A stretch of 64,000 bases of DNA from Alnus glutinosa (taxonomy: Eukaryota; Streptophyta; Magnoliopsida; Fagales; Betulaceae). Position 1 is the stretch's first letter. Every line of letters begins with the position of its first letter. The stretch is taken from the NCBI RefSeq assembly GCF_958979055.1, contig NC_084887.1:35380620-35444619 (forward strand), in the 5' to 3' direction. Position numbers and translations under genes: made by a program. The notes beneath the pieces are model-generated. The model did not search any database, had not been told where the DNA came from, and saw only the letters and a program-made list of their open reading frames with translations. Of this stretch, positions 31,480-43,548 are shown in pieces.

Positions 31480-34330
31480 AAGGGCTTATATAAATCAGCA
31501 TCATTAAATTCTTATTGCTGTAAAATTCATTTCTTAGGTCCAGTTTTAGTGATTGGCAAATTCTTGAGTGTGGCAACTTGTCATCTGATCGACCTTGAAG
31601 GTTCATTTATGAAAGAATACTACTGTCACAGTGCAGGTTAAGGAAAGGTTCAGACATGACTGACTGGGTTGAATTGGCTCTTTGTTTGATCCCTACTCAT
31701 ATTCTACTGTAATGGAACCAATTTGACCTAGAATATATGGTGAGAGGTAATACTTGCATTCTTTTCATTGTAACCCCAGTAGCAGTGCCTTCGATTTTGA
31801 TATTGATGCATTCTAGAATGCATCCATCAGATAGAGTGAACATGGTTCAATTTAGTGATTGGTAAAATTCTCATGGATCTTAAAATCCAATTGATCAATA
31901 ATATGATCATTCTTTATTTTGTTTTTATCAGAACTAGTCTTTCTTTTGAATTTCAGACTTCTAATTCTCGATCTCTTTAGTCACCTCTGGACTTGATTTA
32001 TTTGTTACTTAATTGTTGCTAAATCTGCCCAATTCCCTCTTCATGTATGTCTGTCTGATGCCATGAGAAGTAGAGCCCAAAGATAAACCACATTACATCG
32101 CAGACCCAATAGCCTATGTCTTCCATCCAGAATTCTGGTCCACCCACTACCTAATGCAATCTACTTCAGATTTCATAGTATGCAATTTTTCCAATGAGAG
32201 TGGCGACCTTAAAAAATTATTGACAAAGAGATTTCAGAAACAACGAAACTTGAACAAGCTCTGAACCTCTCAAGCCCACACTCCATGACGCAGCAACAGC
32301 AAAGAACTTGTAAGAACAGAACAAAACAACACAGAAGGGAAGCAACTGGCGTCTCGCCACTCACCAGGAAGGAAAACAAAGTTATCTCAACTCCAAGGAT
32401 TTTGATTCAAAAACAAGTAATGGATAACAAAGATGAGATAGTACGGTGGCAATGGGCCAGTTGTTGGAGCAGAGCGTAGCATAGCAAAGTGAACAGAGCG
32501 GAGAATATGAGTCATTTGTTCCCACAAGATTGTTTAATATCGTATTTTTAGTCCAATCAATTCAATCTCTGACTTCAGACTTCTGTTGGTGACTAACAAT
32601 TAACATGTATATAGCCAAGTTTGGCAACTGGCATGGCTAAGGCAAACGCTTACCCAAAGAGAAATTTGAAATATTAAGAAGCCAAAGCAACACAAAGAGG
32701 AGCAAGAGAAAAGTTCTCTGCTCGATTGCTGCTGAAGAAGTACAATCCAACATGTAGGGTCGTTTTCTGATGAGTTAGGTATCCAACAAAGCGTGCTTTG
32801 GATCGTCACGTTTCATTCATTCCATTGCTCTCATCAACCGGCAAAAATCTGCTTCATCACTGTCAATCTGTTTTCCTTTTGGTTAAAGGCATGAACAGGA
32901 GAATATTTTCCACTTTTACCTTTAATTGGTTCTGTAGCGTTTCTTAAAGCTTCACACTTTTCTAGTCTCTGCCTTTTTGTTTTTTCAAAAAAACGAAGAC
33001 ACAGGATTGCAGATTAATAAGTTTGCATCATAGATTTCGTATAAGTACTATGTTTACATAATCAATTCAACGCTAGTGAGAAAGAATGATTTGAATCATA
33101 TTTTTAATACTTTCTAATTAGCAAGATTTTTAACTAGTGGTAATGACCTATTGGCTATTGCCCTAATGGTACGTTCCTCTATGGTCAGAGTGGCATGTGT
33201 TTCTGTTTAACAGTAGGAGGAGATTGTGATTTTGGGTGCAAATTTGGATTTCTAGAGTATAGTGCATACACCATGCTAGTCCCTTCACACATGGGCTGGA
33301 GTGAGGCCATTGTAACATTGCACAAAAAATAAAAGGTCTTCAACTATAATTTAACGGAAAGAGATTTTCTAACAATTTTGACAGTAAAATTACTTGCAAT
33401 TTGGACAATAAATGGTTAAAGATACCCACATGAATTTAAGAGATCTCAACTTGGCAACTTACATTGCCAAGTCCGAGGCAATTGGCACTTGGCATGGCTT
33501 TGTTTGAATGTAACCCATGTGTTGTTTTGGCCCAAGTCGGCCTACTTCTCGGTTTTAGGCACATGTTGGCCCGTTGCCAACTACCAATGTTGCCACCTGC
33601 CATCGTTGTTGGCCGCCTACCAAACCCTGTCTCCTCCAACAGCGTCCGCTGTTAGTCTTCATCATCTACCTCTGTTTTCTGTTATGCTTGAGTTTGAAGG
33701 AAGAAGTTAGAATATATGAAAAATATATTATATTTTTCGTATATTCCATATTTTGTTCATACTAAAATATTCTCTATTTACAAGTTAATTGTAATCAAAT
33801 TATGAGAATTTGATTATTATACTTATACTTACTCTATACCCTACAAATATGAACATTTACATTGTAAATAAAAAAGTCAATGAACATAATGTAGGCTTTA
33901 GAACTACTTCAAGATGGTGTTCATAGGTATCTAATACCGAATTACCCATAATTTTTTTGTCTTGCTTTTCTCTTTTTTGCTTCAATTTTTATTCTTATAT
34001 TTTAGATTTATACACAAATTTCAACCATAAGCGTGCACGCTAAGTCGCTAATCATAAACAAAAAACAAGCTTAGAGCATAAACAAAAAACAAGCTTAGAG
34101 CTAATTGGTTGGGGGCAATCATATAGCTACAGATCTTGTGCTGCACTAGTGCAGACACACTGTCTGCTTGTCTCCCAATGTAGCTCCCCTTTCACCACTA
34201 TCATTACAGCTGCCACTCAAAACAAAGCCTCGCACGCCAATTTGCAAAGGAAATGCAAACAAAAAAAAAGGGGCCCCGAGGCATTTAGTAAATGAACCAA
34301 AACTCTCGGGCACTTCACTTTCCCATTCTC
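31480..34330. other. Intergenic DNA between GONST3 and DUF761-type gene
   Basis: About 2.85 kb. The first 300 bp or so is likely GONST3 3' UTR. No supported gene follows. Overlapping ORFs at 33436-33765 lie in a moderately GC-rich patch without recognisable domains. Confidence 0.4.
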
Positions 34331-34338
34331 TATAAAAG
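34331..34338 (+). promoter_or_regulatory. TATA box of DUF761-type gene
   Basis: TATAAAAG lies 55 bp upstream of the ATG at 34393, at a position fitting a short leader. Confidence 0.6.
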
Positions 34339-34392
34339 TGTGACGCCCCAGAACCAACTCCTCTTAAGATAGGCTGCGAAAAAACACACTAT

Positions 34393-34974
34393 ATGGAGGT
34401 GAGGAAGATACAGAGTACTGAGAGAGTAACAGAAGAGAGAGACCATGAAGATGATACTATAAACACAGTTTTGTTCACAGCTGGCGCAGCTCTTTTAATG
34501 GCATGTTTGAAGCGCGCCATGATAACGTGTCTAGTCGAGCAGTGGCGCGCGTGGGTGTTTCTCGTCCTCAACCTCGTCCTCTTAGCCATTCTTTTCACGT
34601 CTGTACGCTCCGGCGCCTCCAACGAAAACCAAGAATATTGCAATATTGTCGAGGATGTTGGAACGAAGAAGACTGAAAGGAAGAAGAACAGGAGGCACTG
34701 TACGTGGTCACCACAAGTTGAAGAACATAAAGACTCCCACGAAATGCATAGGAAAAGAAGTTTGGGGAACATTGAGCGAGTTGAAGACCACCACCACCAC
34801 GCAGAGGCTAATCCAATAAGGCTGTCAAAGGAGGAGCTGAATGAGAGAGCGGAAACTTTCATTGCCATGTTCAGGCAGCATTTGGTCACAGATGCTGAGA
34901 AAGGTAGACGCCAGCTCTTTCACAAACCACAAGGAGCTAAAATTTTGAACTTTCAACAGGGGTCTAAAACATGA
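34393..34974 (+). CDS. Small membrane protein, DUF4408/DUF761-type (193 aa)
   Basis: A single-exon gene. The layout is a charged N-terminus (1-22), two hydrophobic helices (about 23-47 and 53-70) separated by a basic loop, a polar and highly charged middle with a His run (HHHHH), and a C-terminal block LSKEELNERAETFIAMFRQH (about 143-166). That block is the hallmark of DUF761 ('cotton fibre expressed') proteins, often combined with an N-terminal DUF4408 membrane part. Their function is unknown. The last 27 residues or so beyond the block are not typical of the family, and a GT at AAAG|GTAGAC (near 34903) leaves open an unseen downstream exon. A TATA box lies just upstream. Confidence 0.75.
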   Translation: MEVRKIQSTERVTEERDHEDDTINTVLFTAGAALLMACLKRAMITCLVEQWRAWVFLVLNLVLLAILFTSVRSGASNENQEYCNIVEDVGTKKTERKKNRRHCTWSPQVEEHKDSHEMHRKRSLGNIERVEDHHHHAEANPIRLSKEELNERAETFIAMFRQHLVTDAEKGRRQLFHKPQGAKILNFQQGSKT

Positions 34975-35836
34975 CCCTCTCCCCTCAGGGGTCAAGTGTT
35001 TAAATCCAGAAGTTTAGGGGTTAAATAATATTTGATATTATTATTATTATTTTAGGATTTTGTCATGTCAAAATTTGGTTTTGGTAGTCCCAACTCCCAT
35101 TCACAGTAAAAACCAAACTATCCCTGTTTTTCATGCGGACTGAATAGAAAGAAAACTGCTTATTAGATGAGTTTCAATTCGACCACAATATTTTGACATA
35201 TTTCTGTTTCAAGCTGTGTTAAAAGTTGCATATTATAGGCACAATCCTATCATAGATTCAAAAGCATGGGCCCGATGTACAGAACTTCCAATCCAATCCA
35301 TTCAATTTAGTTTGAACCTCTATTAAATGGTCTGTAGGCCCACAAAGGGTTGCGAGGTCCAGTTGGAAGGTGGGCTCTGCACACAGTACTGTGTGGGATA
35401 AATGAGCCTCACAAACTTGTCTCTTTGGACAATTTAAGCAACTCAATTGTAGGTAATTGCGATCCATTATTTGATAGGTTTAACTTGCACAGTTGCACTA
35501 GATTATATGGTATCCGGGTTGGAATAATTCTGTTCGGACAATTCAATTGTAGACGATGAGATCCGTCGTTTGGGTAACCCAATTTGGGGATGCTGATCCG
35601 TCATAATTTTATGGGCCTTTTTAGGGTTTTGGGCTGGGGGATCTTTTAGATAATACAAGTTCAGTATTCTTTATTGAGATCGAAATACAAAAAGTAGAAA
35701 CTTTTGACGTTTTAGTTTACCTTTCACTTAAAAAGCTGTTTTCTTCCTTTCAAACAATGTTTCGATGGGGAAGGATATTTTCAGGAAGAACTTCGTCTAT
35801 AATTCTTAATTTTTTTATTTTTTTATTTGTGAAATA
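34975..35836. other. Intergenic DNA, no gene seen
   Basis: It contains a short ATT run (35037-35053) and a loosely duplicated GGACAATT...CAATTGTAG...GATCC phrase (about 35428-35470 and 35538-35575). No ORF with support. Confidence 0.4.
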
Positions 35837-36240
35837 AGAGTATTCTCAATGGGCTTTTTACTTCAAAAATTTTACCAAATTTTGGTAAAAGTTGTCAAAA
35901 CTCTCGATGCATCAAACTCTTTAAATTTTTTTTAAAATGGTGAACGACAAAAACCCTCTTGATGTTTAACCCCCCAAATCATTTTTCTATTCATTTTTTA
36001 ATTATTTTCTTTCAGTTTTTCGTCAAATCCTTGCAAGGGGAATCGATCTCCTTCAATTTGTGATATTTAAATAGTTAAAGTAGTTGCTCCAAAACCAATG
36101 AAAAATAATATATACTTAAAATACAGAAATGTTTAAAGAGTTTAATGTAGGAAACTTTTTAAAAGTGATAGTTAAACATAAAAAAGTAGATTCTTTCACT
36201 AAAATTTAGTGAAATTTTAAAGAGTCCATTAAAGATGATC
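35837..36240. mobile_element. MITE relic, family B copy 2
   Basis: The ends AGAGTATTCTCAATGGGCTT and AGAGTCCATTAAAGATGATC form imperfect inverted repeats. The interior matches 18335-18697 (AAACCAATGAAAAATAATAT; ACTAAAATTTAGTG). It abuts the next MITE at 36241. Confidence 0.6.
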
Positions 36241-36640
36241 TAAGTATCTAAACTTTAAAACGTCTTAGTTTAGGGTATCCATCTTTTAATTTTTTTTAAT
36301 TTCAACCATTCGTTAGAATTTTTCATTAAATTCTGTCAAAATTTTCAAAATACTCATTTAAAAAAAAAAAAGAAAAAAAAAATTGCCACTGATTTAGGTT
36401 TTGGTCAGAAATTAACGGAATTTGCAAAAATACTCATACCTGAATTTTATTTTATTTTTAATATTTTTTTTAAAAAAATAAGGGTATTTTTTTGATAGGA
36501 TTTAACGAAAAATTCTAACGGACGGTTGAAACTGAAAAAAATTGAAAGATAGATACCTTAAATTGACACATTTTAAAGTTTGGATACTTTATTTCAAAAG
36601 TAATAAAAAAAAAAATCAAAGATTATAAGTAAAATTATCC
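36241..36640. mobile_element. MULE-type MITE, family C copy 1 (left end truncated)
   Basis: Long inverted halves: ACTTTAAAACGTCTTAG...TTTCAACCATTCGTTAGAAT on the left answers ATTCTAACGGACGGTTGAAA...ACATTTTAAAGTTTGG on the right. The outer ACTTATAATC part of the TIR is missing on the left, where the family B element begins. Confidence 0.65.
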
Positions 36641-36850
36641 CTCATTTTTATTCATTTGAAATTGAAAGGAGTCCGTTTCTTATTTTAAGAGGGACAAAAT
36701 TGTCATTAAAAAAAAAAAAATGTTGATCCTTTCGAGTGAAATGGAGATGTGAAAGGGAGAGGATCGTATTCCTGGCCCGGCCAAAATATTATCATAAGGG
36801 CATTTTCATTGTCCTTGTCACTAACTTTTGGTACATGTAAGGCAATCTTT

Positions 36851-37904
36851 TTTTTCTTTTTTTCTTTTTTTTTAATAAGTACATCAGAAACTATTACAAT
36901 TAAAACTTAAAACAACAAAAACAGGAGGGCTTGGGCAACCCAAATTGAAAACTAAGAAGGAAAGTACGCGGGGGCAATGCTTCCGAAGATGCGGGCCCTT
37001 TGGCTCGAGGCACTGATGCCACAAAGCCGGAGTCACCAGTAAAGGTGATATCACAAGTGTATTGAGTCACAAGGACCCAAACACAAATACAGGGGTAAAC
37101 CGGGGGGGAGGAATACAACAAATAAGCCCAAAACAACGAAAAAATAAAAACACAAACAGTAACAGCAGAAGTCCGGTAGGAGGAGGAGTAGTGGGAGCCA
37201 GCCGAGACGGCGCGTGAGGAACACGCGCCGCCGAAGGGAGACCTCTCAGCAACAGGGAACGCCGGTTTCGCCCGGGACCACCGATGGCCGAAGTGGTGGG
37301 AGGCTGTGGGAGCAAACAGGGTGGTCACGCGCCGGCCAGAGCGAAAAACGCTCTGGAGCGTGCAAGCCACGCGCTGGGGAGGAGGCGGCGGTGGAAGAAC
37401 TGGAGACCATCGGTGGAAGCCGGAGACGCCGGAGAACCCGTTGGTGAGGAGCGTGTCGTGTAAAATCCGAAGGAGAAGAGTAGATCTAGATTCGAAAATT
37501 TCAATCATAAAACCGTTCCAAAAATTACAGAGAGCACGGTGAGGGGCGGAGGGAAAAACCAGAGACAGACGCTATGTGGTGACAAACCAGAAAGCGTGGA
37601 AAAAATTGAAAGGATAGAGGGGTAGATGGAGATTTCGCCTTATCTCCAATGGCTTAAAACATCGAAAATGATAGAGGGATAGATGGAGTTTATGCCTTAT
37701 CTCCAGTGGCTTAAAACACCATAAAAAAGGAAGACGGATGACGGAAGGTGAGAAGGGTGGATGGTTGTCAGGAAGGATGAAGAGATGAGGTATGGAACAG
37801 TGATGGGTGAGCGGGAGAGAAGCACGAAGCTTCCCTCCCATGGAGACTTTCACAGAGGACACCAGAGAATTCTAGAGAGAAGGTAGAGGTTTTCGGATAT
37901 TCTC
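36851..37904 (-). mobile_element. GC-rich poly(A) retroposon, about 1.05 kb, with target duplication
   Basis: On the minus strand it ends in an interrupted poly(A) (T-rich 36848-36870) and is flanked by TGTAAGGCAATCTTT (36836-36850) and TGTAAGACAATCTTT (37905-37919), a 15-bp target duplication with one mismatch. This marks it as LINE-machinery retroposition. It contains a duplicated phrase of about 55 bp (37617-37672 and 37673-37725). A 202-codon minus-strand ORF (36900-37508) is Ser/Pro/Arg-rich with no domain. It could be a non-autonomous LINE derivative or a processed pseudogene of an unrecognised transcript. Confidence 0.7.
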
Positions 37905-38067
37905 TGTAAGACAATCTTTAATATACTACCAATAATAAGACTGGCTTTTTAGATGGTAAATTCCATCCTCAGATTTGCATCCGGAAGTGAGGATGGGAGT
38001 AAACTTTGTATCCCCATCCGCCATCGATCTCAATTGCATAATTAAGATGTGAAAAGGCTTTTTAAAG

Positions 38068-38250
38068 AAAAATGCTATATGTATTTAAATTTTTATAAAT
38101 TAAGCTTTATTAATTGATGTGAAGCTTATTTATTGGAGATTATCAAAAGAATTAATAAAAAGAAATGTCATGTGTACTAATGAATAAGTTATACATTATC
38201 TTAGTAAGACTCCCTTTGTAAAAGTTTGAATACATGTAGCATTTCTCCTG
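38068..38250. mobile_element. Small MITE
   Basis: GAAAAATGCTATATGTATTTAA on the left is answered by the reverse complement of TTTGAATACATGTAGCATTTC on the right. Non-coding. Abuts the MITE at 38259. Confidence 0.55.
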
Positions 38251-38258
38251 TTTAAATA

Positions 38259-38624
38259 GGGATAATTGTACTACTGATTCCTGGGGGTTGGCCTAAATTA
38301 CGAAACACTCCATGTGATACAAAAAGTTCATGGAAGGTCTTTGTGGTAACTATAGTTATAAATCACTCTCTGAACTCATTTTCCGTCCACCCCAATGGTT
38401 GAGGGCTACGCATGGCCACCCCAGATGCATCTAGAGGTGGCCCGAAGGCCATCCCCATGCTTGGGAGAGGCTGCGCGCCACTCCTAAAAACGTAGCCGAA
38501 AAACAGGTTCAGGAAGTGATTCGTAATTATTGTTTACTACAAGGATCCTCTATGAACTTTTTATATCATAATAAGTGATTTGTAATTTAGACCAATCATA
38601 AAGATCAGTGGTGCAATTATCACT
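38259..38624. mobile_element. Long-TIR MITE, 366 bp
   Basis: Terminal repeats over about 150 bp are complementary: GGGATAATTGTACTACTGAT against ATCAGTGGTGCAATTATCAC, and TACAAAAAGTTCATGGAAGG against CCTCTATGAACTTTTTATAT. It is flanked by an 8-bp direct repeat TTTAAATA (38251-38258, 38625-38632). The middle is GC-rich with no coding frame. Confidence 0.75.
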
Positions 38625-39654
38625 TTTAAATAATGTAACATTATTTATAACGAAGAAAATGTTATCATGAAACGGCTCTTTTTCAATTTCACTTAAAATA
38701 AAAATGATCCTCATCGGTCTATACAATGAAAGGAGTTGGAATTGAACATGTTCAAAAGATCAAACATGATACAAGTGTGTTTGTTAATGTGTTTTGAAGG
38801 GCATTTTTTTTTTTAATTTCAACATAAAGGTTATATTTATGTTTTTTTTTTTTTGTGTGTGTGTTTTTTGGAATGTTTTGTATTTTAAATTATTTATTAA
38901 TATTTTTATTTTGAGAGAAAACAAAAAGACAAAAACTGGGAATTTAATTCTAATTCATTGCGCGAATTTTGAAATTTGACTTTGTGAGATAAAATTTAAA
39001 AAAATTTGAAAAAGTTAAATAAAATATAATTTATTTATTTTAAAAAAAAAGTAAAAAAAAAAAATAAAGAAGAATCCTGATTCAACTATATTGGCAAACA
39101 TACCATCACAATTAATCTAGTTGCTGCATAGAAAATGAAGGGTATTATTCTCAATTTCTTAAATGGTGGAAAGGCTTTCGGCCCCTATCATCTTTGTCCT
39201 TTGAGAACATGCTATAAAACATTAAACTCACCAACAAAGTCGTACTTGGACGCATTTATGGAATCACGTGGTTTATGGATTTACAAACTGTTATTGGAAT
39301 TTATTGAGTGAAAGAAACATTTTGTGCTTGATTTATGGTTCAAGTGCTTTTGGATTCAATAACGGAAGGGAATATAATTTACTTTTAGTTCAATATTTAT
39401 TTTGTTCTATTTAATGGTGTATATAAAATTACGTTATTTAAAAATTTTAAATGATATGGTAAGTTGGTAACATTATATATTATTAAATCTCTAAATTTGA
39501 ATTTAGACAGTGATAAATTTAAATTTAACATAAAAAAAAAAACATAATTTAATATAAAGTAGTAAATTTAGTCATTTAATTATTATTTTTTTAAAGGAAA
39601 ATATATTATTATGAGAGCCTGAAATTGTCCTCGGGAGTGTTTTTGTTCTCTTTC

Positions 39655-39692
<38 letters not shown>

Positions 39693-40372
39693 AGTTTTTT
39701 CTACTGTCCAAATTTAGGATCACTATCTCTTTTTCTTATAAAAAATTTGAAATTAAATCTAGACCATTGATGGAATTACAATAGTTTGGGAATAAAATAG
39801 AAATCAAATGTATCTTGTGGGAAATTAAATTGGTATTCAACATTTCAAATATGATTTTTAGCAAAATGTTAGTGGAGGTTAAAGTTGAGTTAGAGAGATT
39901 TCAAAATGAACGGTGCAAGGTGGAAAGGGAGCTTGGCTCTGGGAATGCGAAGTAACGCGCGTGGTCCCAAAGAAGAGAGACAGACGGAGGGGGTAGAGGC
40001 TCATGCAATTCATTTAAGGTTGAGGCCGAAAGATACCTGCAATGACTGCAAACCCATCTACTTCTTGTTAGAATGTCTCTACCTAGGAAAGCTACACATG
40101 TGACACCATGAATTAAGAAGAAGAAAATCGAACAGCCTCTCCCGTACTTATTATTGGAGGTTGAACCAACCAACCAGGGAGGGCATGGTCCAGACTCTAC
40201 ATGGATGAGGATTGCTGCAATTCCCTCGTCGAATTGCAGCTAATCTCTAAGGATTAATTTGTCCGAACAAGTAAGCCTCACACTTTGAGCTGTTCAGTTT
40301 AGACACTTATTTGTCCGAATAAGTGAACGTACCCCATCGTACTGATTTGCCCAAACTGCAACATTAGCTCTA
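38625..40372. other. AT-rich intergenic DNA, no gene seen
   Basis: It has long homopolymer runs, notably a T-run of about 32 at 39659-39690, and A/T-rich text near 39000-39065 similar in composition to 27300-27460. Short ORFs at 39901-40173 lack support. Confidence 0.4.
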
Positions 40373-40784
40373 GGAAAACTTCAGTTAAATTTCCTGAAAT
40401 TTCATTACATTTGTAATTATCCCTCTAAATTTAAAAACTTTTAATTTAGTGTATCCATCCTTAATTTTTTATTTTTTGTTCAATTTCACTCCTGTGTTAG
40501 AATTTAATAGAAAATCCGAACTCAATGATGTCAAAATTCTCAAAATATCATTATTTTTTTAAGGAAAAAAAAATGCAAAGCGTTTTGGAAATTTTAACAA
40601 AATTTAACAAAAAATCCTAATAGAATGGTGAAATTGAAAAAAAAAAAAGAAAAGAAAACAGAAAACAGAAAAAAAAAAAAAAAAAAGATTAAAAGATGAA
40701 TATACTAAAATTAAAAGTTTTTTAAGTTTAGAGGAGTAATTGGAAATGTAATGAAATTTCAAATCAGTTAAGTGAAGTTTTTCC
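40373..40784. mobile_element. MULE-type MITE, family C copy 2 (complete), 412 bp
   Basis: TIRs of about 95 bp: the left start GGAAAACTTCAGTTAAATTT mirrors the right end AGTTAAGTGAAGTTTTTCC, and TGAAATTTCATTACATTT is shared in inverted form. Flanks TTAGCTCTA (40364-40372) and TTAGTTCTA (40785-40793) form a 9-bp duplication with one mismatch, which fits Mutator-like insertion and defines the ends for the other copies. Confidence 0.78.
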
Positions 40785-40793
40785 TTAGTTCTA

Positions 40794-42363
40794 ATTCGGT
40801 TAAGAAATTGCGGCCAATCCAAATGATTTTTTTTTTTAATCAATTTTAATAATGAGTAGATTAGAAAACAAAAACAAGTAATTACGAAGCGAATATCACG
40901 TAGCAAGCTGCCTGCCCTAAAAGTCTAGGACCTAAAAGCCCAGATCCGTTAATGAAAAATTTATCAATGCAGTGCTTTATAGTTTTGTGATTTATCTACT
41001 TCCAGACTGTTGGGATTTTGAGAATTGCACTTCCTACAATCAACCCAAGGTTGCAAAGATAGTCACCATAAATGACGAAAAAACATCTCAAATCATTATG
41101 GAAACTCTCCCCTAAAGAAAGAAAGATACACTTTTGTCCTTACTCTTGAGGGTACGAAAAATTAAATCATACAAGTGGTAGGTACCATTAATCATAAATG
41201 ATATGGGCCAAGTGGTCTGTTCTTCGTATTACTTATTGTGGGGCACCCATATATAGTGACTTCTTTTTATTTTTTGGTAAGCATACTTTGTGTTCTAATC
41301 TTATATTAGGAAGTATAAAGTTAGGAGAAATTGGTATGTTTGTTAACCATGTTTTTTGTTTTTTGATTTGAAAAAGTGTTTTGACGTGACAGAAAGATGA
41401 AGACATATTTTGTGTTTTGAGTTGTTTCTTAATACACTTATTCAATCTGAGAACAAAAAAAAAATAAAAAAATAAAAAAATAAATCATAATAATAAAGAT
41501 GGTATATTCACACGTAATTTTGATCAAATTTGAATTTTGAACCTACCGTTTAAATAGCTGCACTTTATTTACTTATAGCCTAACTGTATTTATTTTTACT
41601 TAAAATAACTTTAATGTATCACATTTGAATATATAAGCTAGGTTGTCACTATTTTTTCTTTTTCTTTTTTATGGGTCATGTAATTTACACATGTAAATTT
41701 CAATGAATTAAAGCTAGAAAATTATTGAAGGATATATGTGATCTTATGCGAGTAAAGTACAACTTTTTAAACCACAGATTGTCGAATCAAACTCAATCCA
41801 AATGTGTGGGTAAAGCATAATCAACCCATAAAATTATTCATGCCAAAATTGTACCAATTCAACTACTAAAAATTGTTTTTTGAGGTGTACTTCGTGGCCA
41901 TCACTTTTAAGAGTCCATCCTACCTAGTTAAGTTATTATAATAATTCCTTTTGTATATACAATAACTCCATTTAATTTCCAGCTTATTCTTTTACAACTT
42001 GAGCATGCGCACAACTGAAGGAATAAGAAATTTCGCTTAAATAAAGAGTGATCGAGCTGTTAATTTGTAACATCTGACCTAAAAGAAACAATAAAAATAG
42101 ATTCAAAACATAATATATTAAGTGAATACAATCATTATTTTCTAATAATATACAAGAATCTTCAAACTACCCTAAATGTCTCCTAAATTTGATTCAGGTT
42201 ACTTGATTACCACTTGAGCAACGTTTTTAAGGAATAAGAGATTCTAGAGAATAAGATGCAAAAAGTCTGGCCATTAACAAAAATTGAAAGCAATGAAGGT
42301 ATATCTCATGGAGTTTGGCTTGCATCTCCTGTTATAGAATATGGACGGTTAGTACATCACCTA
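40794..42363. other. AT-rich intergenic DNA, no gene seen
   Basis: No supported gene or element. Short ORFs are low-complexity. An A-rich (AAAAAAT)n stretch lies at 41455-41485. Confidence 0.4.
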
Positions 42364-42378
42364 GCAATAAGTGGGTTT

Positions 42379-42473
42379 TTTTTTTTTTTTTTGACATGTC
42401 CACACAAGAGGGGGGAGGGGGTGATTCGAACTAGTGACTTCCGCTTCATGAGACGTGGTCCCCAGCTGATTGA
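42379..42473 (-). mobile_element. tRNA-derived SINE (5'-truncated) with 15-bp target duplication
   Basis: On the minus strand: TCAATCAGCTGGGGACCACG (box A-like), TAGTTCGAATCAC (close to the RNA polymerase III box B consensus GGTTCGANTCC), a C-rich stretch, GTGTGGACATGTC, then poly(A) (T-run 42376-42392). The exact duplication GCAATAAGTGGGTTT flanks it at 42364-42378 and 42474-42488. About 95 bp; the tRNA-like 5' end is cut within or just after box A. Confidence 0.8.
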
Positions 42474-42488
42474 GCAATAAGTGGGTTT

Positions 42489-43548
42489 GTGCTAAAAAGA
42501 GAGTTTTAATCTTGACCGTTTATATTCTTTCACAAAAAAATGTCTTTGTTATTCAATAAGAGCAATAACAGCTACTTCTCTAAATCCTATTCTTTTCTCT
42601 AAATGTAGAGAAATCTCCTAAAAAACTCCATACAACAAACTCTCTTGGTGTTCCTTACACCAATGGAACCTAGGGTAGCTCTTTGTTTCCCTTAACTTTA
42701 TTTTAATATAAAAAGGTTTTATCTATCCTTTCTTTTCCCTCTAACATTTATTTGAAAAAATATTAATTAAATAGTATAGGAAAATGATAAGAGAAGCTAT
42801 TGTGGAGTTTATTTAAATATGGAACAAAAAGTAGTATAATTCTCTAAATTTAAGAAAAATCTAAAGAAAACTAACAGAATGTAAGCCAAACTCTATATCG
42901 TGTTGGAATAGGGGTGTCTATTGTCTAATGGCTTTAATTACGATCATATGATGGAATATTGGGGATCTAATAGCTAGGTGCATCCAATTGTGCTTATGAT
43001 ATCTTATCTCAGTTGGTCCAACGTAAAGAGCATCATATGCCTGTACTGGATTATTTGACTTTGACGTGTAATAATCTTGTCACGTAGAAATCCATGAGAC
43101 ATACGTGACCAGCACCACCTAACAAGACCAATTATCAATCAAATGATAAAATTTTGTGAGGACTATATCTTTTGCGGTTTCCTTCTGAACCAGTCATTGA
43201 ATTACACCCCGAAATACGGGCAAAAGTTTCTTTCAACAGCTTTGACTTTACATTGCTATGCTCTCTCTCTCATCCGTCTCGGGGTTATCGATCGAGGGAA
43301 GCAAGTATAACGCATAATTTCTAAGTTTGTCTCTTTCTCTCACTGTTTCATAGAGGGCGATTGACACAAGGATGATCGTCTACAGCAAAACCCAGATTAG
43401 TGTTGAAAATGATGAAACTAGCAGCCATGCTCGGAGGTGATGAACGGCTTTCGTCCGAGGAAGGTACGAACGTACAGTCCACAAGGCATATCTACTACTC
43501 CATCTTCATGTGATTATAGCGTGCATGGACTGGATTGTTTTGTGAGCT
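42489..43548. other. Intergenic DNA and upstream region of 5-phosphatase gene
   Basis: The part at 42560-42905 has MITE-like AT-rich text without clear ends. The promoter and leader of the 5-phosphatase gene probably lie between about 43180 and 43548. No other gene seen. Confidence 0.4.

Noticed and set aside
33436-33765. Overlapping ORFs on both strands
   Set aside because: Mutually overlapping, short and without domain similarity; no splice or promoter context.
36900-37508. 202-codon minus-strand ORF
   Set aside because: Lies in a GC-rich retroposon, low-complexity Ser/Pro/Arg composition, no domain; not called as a gene.
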